From Anaerolineae bacterium (lineage in GTDB: Bacteria > Chloroflexota > Anaerolineae > Anaerolineales > Anaerolineaceae), in the NCBI GenBank assembly GCA_016213455.1, contig JACRAG010000470.1:1-11310 (forward strand): a DNA stretch of 11,310 nt, in the 5' to 3' direction. This document shows, in pieces, positions 1 through 6,366 of the stretch; positions within the stretch are counted from its first letter, which is position 1; every line of letters begins with the position of its first letter. Below the pieces are notes generated by a model. It was given only the letters and a program-made list of their open reading frames with translations, had not been told where the DNA came from and did no database searches. Both the position numbers and the translations under genes were made by a program.

Positions 1-237
1 GCCTTCGTCAGAGGTCGTGGTGGCGGCCACCACATCAGCCTCTCGTATTCCGGCCTGCTCCAGAACACGAATATCCATCGGGTCGCCTTCAACGATCACT
101 TCTGTGGGAAGTTCACGATGAATCCGCGCCAGGACATCCTTGCGATTTTCAATCACGCGCACCGTATGGTCCATGCTGATCAGCATCGACGCAAGCTGCG
201 CACCCGTTCGCCCACCGCTGGAAATTAATACAAACAT
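1..237 (-). CDS. RCK/TrkA N-terminal domain protein, 3' end outside window
   Basis: The 79 visible residues form the start of a Rossmann-type NAD-binding RCK (TrkA_N) domain, the cytosolic regulatory module of potassium transporters. A hydrophobic first strand (FVLI) is followed by the loop SSGGRTG at residues 6-12, and the second strand ends in the acidic residue Glu30, which in this fold usually contacts the ribose of the nucleotide. The later strand EVIVEGD and the segment ADVVAATT also match the family pattern. The first glycine of the usual GxGxxG loop is Ser7 here, so nucleotide binding may differ from that of its neighbour. It lies 4 bases after the preceding RCK gene, and its ribosome site GGAG(T) overlaps that gene's stop codon, so the two are probably translationally coupled. 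Family and start are clear; whether an RCK_C domain follows cannot be seen. Confidence 0.87.
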   Translation of the reverse strand, partial: MFVLISSGGRTGAQLASMLISMDHTVRVIENRKDVLARIHRELPTEVIVEGDPMDIRVLEQAGIREADVVAATTTSDEG

Positions 238-241
238 TTTC

Positions 242-904
242 CTACTCCTCTTTGTGGACTTCGTGGATGCGTTTGCGCAGCGCTTCCGCGCCTTCAGCTG
301 TGGCGCTCAGATGCAGAATATCGCCCGATTGGAGTGCCATTTTCGGGTCCGGCAGAACGGCTTTTCCAGCCCGGGTTACCGCCACGGGAATGCACTGGTC
401 ATGCTCGGTGAGGCTTTCCAGGGTATAACCGGCGCATGAATCCGGCACGGACACTTCATAAACTTCCACTTCACCGTTGCCGGCGCTGTACACAGCGCGC
501 ACGTCCGAGTGATACATCATCTCTTCAATCCGTTGGGCGCCCCAACTCAGTGCGCTGACCAGCTGCAGGCCAAATGCCTCATGAATTTCGCGGTAGCGCG
601 GATCATAATTGCGCACCACCACGTTCGGCACATGGTAAAACGAAGAAGCCAGGTGGCCTATGGTGGCATTCAACATATCTGAATTGGTCACCACGGCTAC
701 CGCCTCAGCCTGCTCGATGCCTGCCCGACGCAGCACATCCCGGTTGAGCGCATCGCCTTCGTTGAACTTTCCCGCAAAATCTGACGGAAGTTTCGAAAAT
801 TCTTTTTCGTCAAGATCGATAACCGAAACTTCATGACCGGTTAGAAACAGCCGGTAAGCCAGTTCGGCGCCAAGACGTCCACATCCAACAACAATCGCTT
901 TCAT
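242..904 (-). CDS. TrkA/KtrA-family potassium uptake regulatory protein
   Basis: This 220-residue protein has the length and two-domain build of KtrA-type RCK proteins, which gate or activate K+ transporters from the cytosol in response to bound ADP/ATP or NAD(H). Residues 1-120 or so are the Rossmann domain. The nucleotide loop GCGRLG is intact at residues 7-12, Asp30 (VIDLDE) ends the second strand, and GDALNRDVLRRAGI and AVAVVTNSD follow in the normal order. Residues of about 145-215 match an RCK_C (TrkA_C) domain, a known c-di-AMP or ligand-binding module in KtrA and KtrC. It starts 14 bases after the transporter gene with an AAGGA ribosome site. Operon position suggests that it regulates that transporter, which is inference: the classical RCK partners are TrkH/KtrB channels, and none is visible here. 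Confidence 0.9.
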   Translation of the reverse strand: MKAIVVGCGRLGAELAYRLFLTGHEVSVIDLDEKEFSKLPSDFAGKFNEGDALNRDVLRRAGIEQAEAVAVVTNSDMLNATIGHLASSFYHVPNVVVRNYDPRYREIHEAFGLQLVSALSWGAQRIEEMMYHSDVRAVYSAGNGEVEVYEVSVPDSCAGYTLESLTEHDQCIPVAVTRAGKAVLPDPKMALQSGDILHLSATAEGAEALRKRIHEVHKEE

Positions 905-918
905 ATCATCCTTGTTCG

Positions 919-2862
919 TTAATCCACCAGATAGGGAACGTTGGTCACTACCAGGTTTTTATACAGCATCAATTCCTGCTCAAGCGCAGCCGCAGTATTG
1001 GTGTGCAGCACATTGGTCCAGCGTTTTGAGGACACGAACTGCGGCACCACAATGGTGATCACCTCCGTCGGCTGACGTTTTTCATAAATCTCGTCAATGT
1101 ACAACAGCAGCGGTTCCATAAAGCGCCGGTACGAAGACTCGACGATGACCAGTCGAACGCCATCGCCCCACTGCTCCCACTTTTGCCGGACCCGCTCGGT
1201 CTCCTCCGGGCTGATGGAGATATGCACCGCGGTTACATCATCCGACAAAGAACGCGCGTAGCGCAATGCAGCCAGGGTGCCGCGGTGCACACCGCCGATG
1301 GGTAAAATCACCCGGTTGCGATCGACTCGCGGCGGTGGACTACCGTAATTATCCATGGTCAATTTACCCGCCAGCTGCATATAATGCCGGTGAATCACCG
1401 AGAAGATCGCCACCAAAATCGGGATGATGATGATCACCACATAGGCGCCATCGTGGAACTTGGTCACCGCAAAAATCATCATCACGATCAAGGTCAACAC
1501 AGAACCAAAACCATTGATGAGCATTTTTAACTGCCAGCCCGATTCATACCGCAAGGTGGAACCGCGTTCCTTGATCTCTTTGTCCTGTGGCAAATGACCG
1601 ATCTTCCACCAGCGACGCGCCATGCCCGCCTGGGACAAAGTGAATGAAAGGAACACACCGATCGCATACAACGGGATCAGCTTGGTCACGCTGGCCTGGA
1701 AGATGACGATCAGGATGGATGCCATAATTGCCAGGACTGCGATACCACGCGAGAACACCAAACGGCTGCCTCGATAAGTTAATTGGCGTGGCAGGAAGCC
1801 GTCGGCTGCCGTTAACGCGCTCAAGCGCGGGAAATCGGCGAAGGATGTGTTGGCTGCCATGATCAAGATGACTGTCGTCGCTGCCATGGTCAGCAAGTAC
1901 AAAGTCCCCCGACCATCATAAACCGTCCGCGCCAGCTGCGAAATGACGGTTTCAAGTTCAGAGGGGATGGCCTGTATATGTCCAGCCAGGAAGGATATTG
2001 CCAGCAGCAGGGTGCCCAAAATCGCGGACATCCAGATCAGCGTGATACCCGCATTCTTACTTTTGGGCTCGCGGAAAGCCGGAATGCCATTCGAAATGGC
2101 CTCCACACCCGTCAGCGCAGTGGTGCCGTTCGAGAAAGCACGCAGCAGCAGGAACAATGTGACCACCTGCGTGGTTTGCATCATTTCAAGCTCAGGCGGA
2201 TCGATGACCTGCCCCAGCGATCCGGTGAAATAGCGCACCAGGCCAATGATCACCGTGACGAACATCAGCACGACGAAAAAATAGGTTGGGATGGCAAAAA
2301 TGATGCCCGACTCGCGCACGCCGCGCAAGTTGATCATCATAATGAAGAAAACCAACCCGACTGCGATATAAACACGATAATCGAACAACTCCGGAGCAGC
2401 AGACACGACCTGCGCCACACCGGAGGAAATGGAAACAGCCACAGTCAGAATGTAATCGGTCAGCAGCGCTGCCGCCGCAATTTTTGCGGGCATTTCACCC
2501 AGGTTATCACGCGACACAATATATGCGCCACCGCCGTTTGGATAGGCATGGATGGTTTGCTCATAGGATATGGTCACAATCGTCAACAAACCCACAATGA
2601 CCAGGCTGAGCGGAAATACCAGGCCAAAAGCCATGGAACCAACCGCCATTAACACAACCAGCATTTCTTGCGTTGCATACGCCGTGGATGACAACGCATC
2701 CGAGGCAAAAACTGCCAGGCCGATCACCTTACGGATGGTCTCATGTGGTGCATCAGCCGTAGCCAAAGGCCGGCCAATCAACATGGATAAGAAAGTGCGC
2801 TTGGGTAATTTCTGGTCGGTACGACGGAGAACAGTCGTTCCGTTTTGGTCTTCGATATTCAT
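919..2862 (-). CDS. kimA: KimA-like potassium/proton symporter (APC superfamily)
   Basis: This 647-residue membrane protein has about 12 hydrophobic segments between residues 45 and 500, then a soluble USP-like cytosolic domain at about 515-647. It resembles Bacillus KimA (YdaO, about 607 residues) over its whole length, including the tail (VRLVIVESSYRRF, then PQFV, then VTNVPY). KimA imports K+ with protons at high affinity and is inhibited by c-di-AMP. Positions I recall as lining the K+ path in KimA appear conserved: Asp55 and Tyr62 in SDALSSTAY, Asp136, Thr140 and Ser144 in TDYILTVAVS, Thr251 and Glu254 in TGVEAISNG, and Tyr399 in PLYAIGVF. The correspondence is from memory and not from an alignment. 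The start is supported by AAAAGG four bases upstream. It heads an operon with two RCK genes. General amino acid permease annotation is the alternative, but the tail and K+ residues favour KimA. Confidence 0.87.
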   Translation of the reverse strand: MNIEDQNGTTVLRRTDQKLPKRTFLSMLIGRPLATADAPHETIRKVIGLAVFASDALSSTAYATQEMLVVLMAVGSMAFGLVFPLSLVIVGLLTIVTISYEQTIHAYPNGGGAYIVSRDNLGEMPAKIAAAALLTDYILTVAVSISSGVAQVVSAAPELFDYRVYIAVGLVFFIMMINLRGVRESGIIFAIPTYFFVVLMFVTVIIGLVRYFTGSLGQVIDPPELEMMQTTQVVTLFLLLRAFSNGTTALTGVEAISNGIPAFREPKSKNAGITLIWMSAILGTLLLAISFLAGHIQAIPSELETVISQLARTVYDGRGTLYLLTMAATTVILIMAANTSFADFPRLSALTAADGFLPRQLTYRGSRLVFSRGIAVLAIMASILIVIFQASVTKLIPLYAIGVFLSFTLSQAGMARRWWKIGHLPQDKEIKERGSTLRYESGWQLKMLINGFGSVLTLIVMMIFAVTKFHDGAYVVIIIIPILVAIFSVIHRHYMQLAGKLTMDNYGSPPPRVDRNRVILPIGGVHRGTLAALRYARSLSDDVTAVHISISPEETERVRQKWEQWGDGVRLVIVESSYRRFMEPLLLYIDEIYEKRQPTEVITIVVPQFVSSKRWTNVLHTNTAAALEQELMLYKNLVVTNVPYLVD

Positions 2863-2906
2863 AGTACCTTTTCATTCATCGATTAAATACTCATTCCAAA
2901 CATTGG

Positions 2907-2935
2907 ATTATATCCCCCCCTTTTAAGAGCGTCAA
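2907..2935 (-). promoter_or_regulatory. Sigma-70-type promoter of the KimA/RCK operon
   Basis: On the minus strand TTGACG (2935-2930) is followed after exactly 17 bases by a perfect TATAAT (2912-2907), about 45 bases before the transporter start. The spacer contains a run of seven G (minus strand; C at 2914-2920). The expected transcript start is near 2900, leaving a leader of only about 38 bases. That is too short for the ydaO-type c-di-AMP riboswitch known upstream of Bacillus kimA. Confidence 0.85.
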
Positions 2936-2963
2936 GCAAGCTATTGGATGACTTGACAAGTTC

Positions 2964-2991
2964 TTGACCAAGCAGACCGATTGGTTATCAT
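2964..2991 (+). promoter_or_regulatory. Probable sigma-70-type promoter of the degV gene
   Basis: TTGACC (2964-2969) and TATCAT (2986-2991) are separated by 16 bases, giving a predicted leader of roughly 85-90 bases before the start at 3085. A better -35 sequence, TTGACA, lies at 2953-2958 but has no good -10 partner at the right distance. It forms a near repeat with the chosen element: CTTGACAAG, then TT, then CTTGACCAAG. Confidence 0.5.
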
Positions 2992-3084
2992 TCTTATCAC
3001 AACGAGTAACCATTTCGAAAATCCGGGGTTTTAATGGAAAGTCAAAATTATCGATTAACCCATGCATTTCCGTGGAGGATTTGA

Positions 3085-3942
3085 ATGTCCAAAGTAGCTA
3101 TCGTCACAGACAGCACCGCTTACCTTCCAGCCGAGTTAACCCGCGGCCTGGCGATTACAACGGTACCGCTTCAGGTGATTTGGGGTGAAGAGACTTATCG
3201 GGACGGCATCGATATCACGCCGGAACAATTCTATAAACGCTTGCCCGAGAGTAAAATCAACCCCACCACTTCTCAGCCTTCGCCGGCTGCCTTCCGGGCA
3301 ATTTACGAAAACTTACTGGACCAGGGTTACGACATCCTCTCCATTGTGCTCTCCTCCCGACTTTCCGGTACGATGGATTCAGCCATTCAGGCGCGCACAA
3401 CTTTCCCGGCAGCCCGCATCGAAATTGTGGACGCCCTGACGACTTCCATGGCAATGGGCTTCCCAGTACTTGAAGCGGCCCGGGCTGCCGCCAACGGCGC
3501 TACGTTAGCAGAAGCAAAAACCATTGCAGAAAAATCACTTAAAAACACCCGGATATTCTTCGTACTCAATACACTGGAATATCTCCGCCGTGGCGGGCGT
3601 ATTGGCGGCGCACAGGCATTCCTCGGCGCAGCCCTCAACCTGAAGCCTATCCTGGAGGTCCGTGAAGGACGGGTTGAAGCGTTGGAACGGGTTCGCACAT
3701 TCAACAAAGCACAGGATCGCCTGGTGGAAATCGTCAAGGAAAATGTCGGTTCTCGCAAACCCATCAGCCTGGCCGTCTTACACAGCATTGCCGAAACAGA
3801 AGCTAAATCGCTTTTAGAGCGTGCCTGCAGCCTGTTCCCGGTTTCGGATGTGCGCGAAACCGCGATTGTGCCCGTCAGCCCGGTGGTTGGCGTACATGTT
3901 GGCCCAGGATGCCTGGGTATTGCATTCATGGCGGGCATGTAG
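3085..3942 (+). CDS. DegV family fatty-acid-binding protein (FakB-like)
   Basis: This 285-residue protein has the usual DegV length and order of motifs. DegV/FakB proteins hold a fatty acid in a deep pocket and present its carboxylate to the kinase FakA, which makes acyl phosphate for phospholipid synthesis. Visible motifs are VTDSTAYLP (7-15), the TTSQPS loop (61-66), SSRLSGT (90-96), YLRRGGRI (166-173), NLKPIL (185-190) and GVHVGPGCLG (269-278). Thr62-Ser63, Ser94, an arginine of RRGGR and His271 are the likely carboxylate and phosphate-site residues by analogy with FakB. The start at 3085 has GGAGG 7 bases upstream. It stands alone, divergent from the K+ operon and closed by its own terminator; no fakA-like gene is visible nearby, so its partner kinase must be elsewhere. 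Family certain; lipid specificity unknown. Confidence 0.93.
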   Translation: MSKVAIVTDSTAYLPAELTRGLAITTVPLQVIWGEETYRDGIDITPEQFYKRLPESKINPTTSQPSPAAFRAIYENLLDQGYDILSIVLSSRLSGTMDSAIQARTTFPAARIEIVDALTTSMAMGFPVLEAARAAANGATLAEAKTIAEKSLKNTRIFFVLNTLEYLRRGGRIGGAQAFLGAALNLKPILEVREGRVEALERVRTFNKAQDRLVEIVKENVGSRKPISLAVLHSIAETEAKSLLERACSLFPVSDVRETAIVPVSPVVGVHVGPGCLGIAFMAGM

Positions 3943-3961
3943 CCTTAACACACCCAATCTG

Positions 3962-3997
3962 GCGCCGCACGGTCACCCGCTGCGGCGCTTTTGTTTT
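3962..3997 (+). terminator. Rho-independent terminator after degV
   Basis: GCGCCGCA (3962-3969) and TGCGGCGC (3981-3988) form a perfect 8-bp GC-rich stem around an 11-base loop, followed at once by TTTTGTTTT (3989-3997). It begins 20 bases after the degV stop codon and separates degV from the DUF1015 unit. Confidence 0.9.
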
Positions 3998-4112
3998 ACA
4001 ATAAGGGTCAGCGAAAATGTATTGCCATCTGTTTTCCCGGATGGGAAATGAAAGATGACTGTTTTCGATGGGTTCTGATTAATCATTCTTTGCGACGGAC
4101 AACAGGAGAGCT

Positions 4113-5429
4113 ATGGCTATCTACTCGGATATTGGCGTACGCACCGGCGACGTGCTGCTTCCCAAAGCAGCCACCGACCTCTATCGCTGGGCAGTCATTG
4201 CCTGCGACCAATTCACCTCGGAACCAGAATACTGGGAAAAGGTTGCCGGCATTGTCGGCGGAGCGGCTTCCACATACAACCTCATCCTGCCTGAAGTACA
4301 CCTGGGTTCGTCCAACGAAGCAACCCACATTCAACGCACACAGCAGACCATGCGAAATTATCTCGACCAGGGTTTGTTCCGCAGGCAGAATTCCGTCATC
4401 CTGGTGGAGCGCAGTGTGCTTGGAAAAACCCGCTACGGCTTGATGCTCGCCCTCGATTTGGAACACTACGACTTCAACAAAGGCTCGCAAACATTGATCC
4501 GAGCCACCGAAGGTACCATCCTGGACCGGCTGCCGCCGCGGATGCGCATTCGAGAAGGCGCACTGCTGGAACTCCCCCACATCCTGGTGTTGATCGACGA
4601 CCCTCAGGGCACCGTGATCGAACCCCTCGTCGCCAAAAAGGGGGAATTATCTATGCTGTACGACACCGACCTGATGTTGGGCAGCGGACATATCACCGGA
4701 CGGGCAGTGAACACCGAGGCTGATGAAGCGCGCGTCATCGCCGCCCTACGTGCGCTGGCTGATCCGGCACACTTCCGTTCGCGCTACGGCGTCGGAGAGG
4801 ACAAAGGCGTGCTGCTTTTCGCCATGGGCGATGGCAACCATTCTCTGGCGACAGCCAAGGCCATCTGGGAGCAAAACAAAGCCCGCGTCGGCATGGATCA
4901 CCCATCCCGCTACGCGTTGGTGGAAATTGAAAATGTGCATGACCAGGGACTGGAATTTGAGCCCATCCACCGCGTGGTATTCAACACCCATCAGCCCGTG
5001 CTGACTGCATTGCAGGCGCATTTCGGCGACGTGATGCGCTTTGATGTGCTTTCGTCTTCGACAGAGATGATCGAGAGGGTCAACCGTGTTTCAGAGGGTG
5101 AGCAGCACATTGGCATCGTCTCCGCAGAGCAATGCGGTGTGCTCAGCCTGACCCGATCCACCTCCAATCTACCGGTTGGATCCATCCAGGCCTTCCTGGA
5201 CGCCTGGCTGAAGGATGGCGGCGCTGAGAAGATCGATTATGTCCACGGCAGCGAGGTGGTCACCCGTCTGGGAACGCAGCCGGGCAACGTTGGCTTTTTC
5301 CTGCCAGCCATGCAAAAATCGGAGCTCTTCAAGACGGTCATCCTGGACGGCGCCTTGCCCCGGAAAACCTTCTCGATGGGCGAGGCTGTGGAAAAACGCT
5401 TCTATCTGGAAGCGCGGCGCATCGCCTGA
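4113..5429 (+). CDS. DUF1015 family protein
   Basis: This 438-residue protein covers the full DUF1015 (COG4198) family. Recognisable family blocks are the N-terminal DVLLPKAATDLYRWAVIACDQF region (about 13-34), ATEGTILDRLPPRMRIREGALLELPHI (131-157), the following LIDDP (160-164), GDGNHSLATAK (239-249) and EFEPIHRVVF (281-290). The invariant Gly-Asp-Gly-Asn-His segment looks like an active or nucleotide-binding site, but I know of no firmly established reaction for the family and assign none. The start at 4113 is supported by AGGAG (4104-4108). It follows the degV terminator by 115 bases, so it should have its own promoter, though I could not pick a convincing one in 3998-4112. A gene for a small protein starts 13 bases after its stop, which suggests co-transcription. 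Confidence 0.9.
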   Translation: MAIYSDIGVRTGDVLLPKAATDLYRWAVIACDQFTSEPEYWEKVAGIVGGAASTYNLILPEVHLGSSNEATHIQRTQQTMRNYLDQGLFRRQNSVILVERSVLGKTRYGLMLALDLEHYDFNKGSQTLIRATEGTILDRLPPRMRIREGALLELPHILVLIDDPQGTVIEPLVAKKGELSMLYDTDLMLGSGHITGRAVNTEADEARVIAALRALADPAHFRSRYGVGEDKGVLLFAMGDGNHSLATAKAIWEQNKARVGMDHPSRYALVEIENVHDQGLEFEPIHRVVFNTHQPVLTALQAHFGDVMRFDVLSSSTEMIERVNRVSEGEQHIGIVSAEQCGVLSLTRSTSNLPVGSIQAFLDAWLKDGGAEKIDYVHGSEVVTRLGTQPGNVGFFLPAMQKSELFKTVILDGALPRKTFSMGEAVEKRFYLEARRIA

Positions 5430-5442
5430 TCGGGAACCAGAT

Positions 5443-5784
5443 ATGATGCCCGGCATGTTTTTTGAACCACCCGAAGATGCCAGACCGCCTGCCGAAGTGC
5501 GTGTCACGGATTTGCGCGTCGAACCCTGGCCTGACGGACAGCGCGTCAAAGTGTTTGTCAATCTGACGCCTTTTCAACAACGGCCCAACCTGATCGCCAC
5601 CATTTCCAACGCGGCGGGTGATGAGCTCTCCTCAACCACCATCGTGGAAGCCATGGATACGACCCTGGTTTTCACCATGCACCTGCGTATCCCCGAACCC
5701 CAAGGAGATTTTACCCTGGGCTTCAGGGTCGAATATCCCGATCTGCCTGTCATCGACCACAAGGAAGTGTCGTTCCATTTATAA
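5443..5784 (+). CDS. Small uncharacterised protein, 113 aa
   Basis: I do not recognise a named family. The protein is acidic and rich in alternating hydrophobic residues (VRVTDLRVEPW, VKVFVNLTPF, TLVFTMHLRIPEP, TLGFRVEYPD), as expected for an all-beta fold, perhaps a single Ig-like or C2-like sandwich. It has no signal peptide, membrane segment or cysteine. The PDGQRVKVFVNLTPFQQRPN segment has the look of a conserved core. Two adjacent ATG codons (5443, 5446) are possible starts and a third lies at 5455; a weak GGGA at 5432-5435 sits 7 bases before the first, so that one is used. An in-frame opening extends further upstream inside the DUF1015 gene but would overlap it heavily without reason. 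It is probably the second gene of a DUF1015 operon. Confidence 0.72.
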   Translation: MMPGMFFEPPEDARPPAEVRVTDLRVEPWPDGQRVKVFVNLTPFQQRPNLIATISNAAGDELSSTTIVEAMDTTLVFTMHLRIPEPQGDFTLGFRVEYPDLPVIDHKEVSFHL

Positions 5785-5823
5785 GCAACCCAATTGAAAA
5801 TGGGAACCAGCATTTAAAGTATG

Positions 5824-5850
5824 CGGCCCGGGTCATAAACACCCGGGCCG
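5824..5850 (+). terminator. Strong hairpin, probable bidirectional terminator between convergent genes
   Basis: CGGCCCGGGT (5824-5833) and ACCCGGGCCG (5841-5850) form a perfect 10-bp stem with a 7-base loop. It lies 39 bases after the 113-aa gene and before the convergent minus-strand gene that stops at 5909. The downstream T tract is poor on the plus strand (TTCATGT) and on the minus strand (CATACTTT), so termination is inferred mainly from stem strength and position. Confidence 0.65.
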
Positions 5851-5908
5851 TTCATGTGATCCGCGCCATCAGGTTAACCTAACTGTCGGACACGGAGGGA
5901 GACCATGG

Positions 5909-6130
5909 TTAGAAAAGGCTTCGAATAACCAACAAGAAGCCGAAAATGATCAGTGGCACCCCAACAATCAGGCCCACGATGGTGAGGCTTACTAACACCC
6001 CTGCGATCATCAGAACCAGGCCGAGGACAGCCCCCACAATTCGACCTGTGACTTCGATGATGCCCACCACCAGGCGCCAGATTAGCCAGAATGGCCAAAG
6101 AAACCACGGGACCTTTTTAGATTCGGTCAT
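5909..6130 (-). CDS. Small double-pass membrane protein, 73 aa
   Basis: This short protein has two or three hydrophobic stretches: a tryptophan-rich amphipathic start (VPWFLWPFWLIWRLVVGIIEV, about residues 7-27), then about 28-50 and 51-70, rich in Gly, Val, Leu and Ile with no charged residue except Arg31 and a C-terminal Arg. No family with a known role is recognised; the glycine spacing (GRIVGAVLGLVLMIAG) suggests tightly packed helices. The start at 6130 is chosen because GGAGGA lies 7 bases upstream; a longer in-frame start at 6241 has no ribosome site and would add a charged, aromatic extension unlike the rest. A possible -10 (TATACT, 6154-6149) just upstream has no well-spaced -35. It is a single gene, divergent from lacI. 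Confidence 0.7.
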   Translation of the reverse strand: MTESKKVPWFLWPFWLIWRLVVGIIEVTGRIVGAVLGLVLMIAGVLVSLTIVGLIVGVPLIIFGFLLVIRSLF

Positions 6131-6300
6131 GTTTTGTTCCTCCACCCAAGTATACGTTGCAGGGCGTAAAAAAGTTTCAAAAAAAGAATATAAATCCTGT
6201 AAATATTTGTTAAATAAATCCTCATAATGCGGTCTGAACAAGCTTTACAGAACCTGAATGAATGACATGGTTTCCAGGTCAGGAAAAGTGAGTTTCTTGA

Positions 6301-6329
6301 TTGACGCTTGGGTGCAATTGTGCTATCCT
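6301..6329 (+). promoter_or_regulatory. Promoter of the lacI-type regulator and sugar operon
   Basis: TTGACG (6301-6306) and TATCCT (6324-6329) are 17 bases apart, and TGC immediately before the -10 makes it an extended -10 element. The predicted start near 6336 lies just upstream of the candidate operator and about 30 bases before the lacI start codon. This is the only good promoter seen for the whole sugar operon. Confidence 0.75.
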
Positions 6330-6341
6330 TTGATTATTCCC

Positions 6342-6358
6342 GTGAACGATAACGATCG
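6342..6358 (+). promoter_or_regulatory. Candidate LacI-family operator 1
   Basis: GTGAACGATAACGATCG contains the inverted repeat CGAT-AACG-ATCG (6347-6358). It lies a few bases after the predicted transcription start, where a bound repressor would block initiation. The nine bases GTGAACGAT recur, inverted, at 7416-7424 before the isomerase gene. Both sites flank the regulator gene, which suggests autoregulation; binding is inferred. Confidence 0.5.
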
Positions 6359-6366
6359 CAAAACAC

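Noticed and set aside
1978..2652. Plus-strand frame of 224 codons
   Set aside because: It is antisense to the KimA-like gene, and its His/Gln/Arg-rich composition is typical of reading membrane-protein codons backwards.
2964..3188. Plus-strand frame of 74 codons at the degV leader
   Set aside because: It starts inside the degV promoter, has no ribosome site and overlaps the start of degV in another frame.
4033..4085. TTTCCC-GGAT-GGGAAA (4033-4048) and palindrome TGATTAATCA (4076-4085) before the DUF1015 gene
   Set aside because: Short inverted repeats of this size are expected by chance, and neither lines up with a clear promoter, so no operator is called.
6131..6241. N-terminal extension of the small membrane protein to an ATG at 6241
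   Set aside because: No ribosome site precedes 6241, while GGAGGA precedes 6130 at good distance; the extension is also unlike the rest of the protein.
6271..6286. TTTCC-N6-GGAAA inverted repeat upstream of the lacI promoter
   Set aside because: The arms are only 5 bases and there is no second copy in the window; it could be an activator site but cannot be distinguished from chance.
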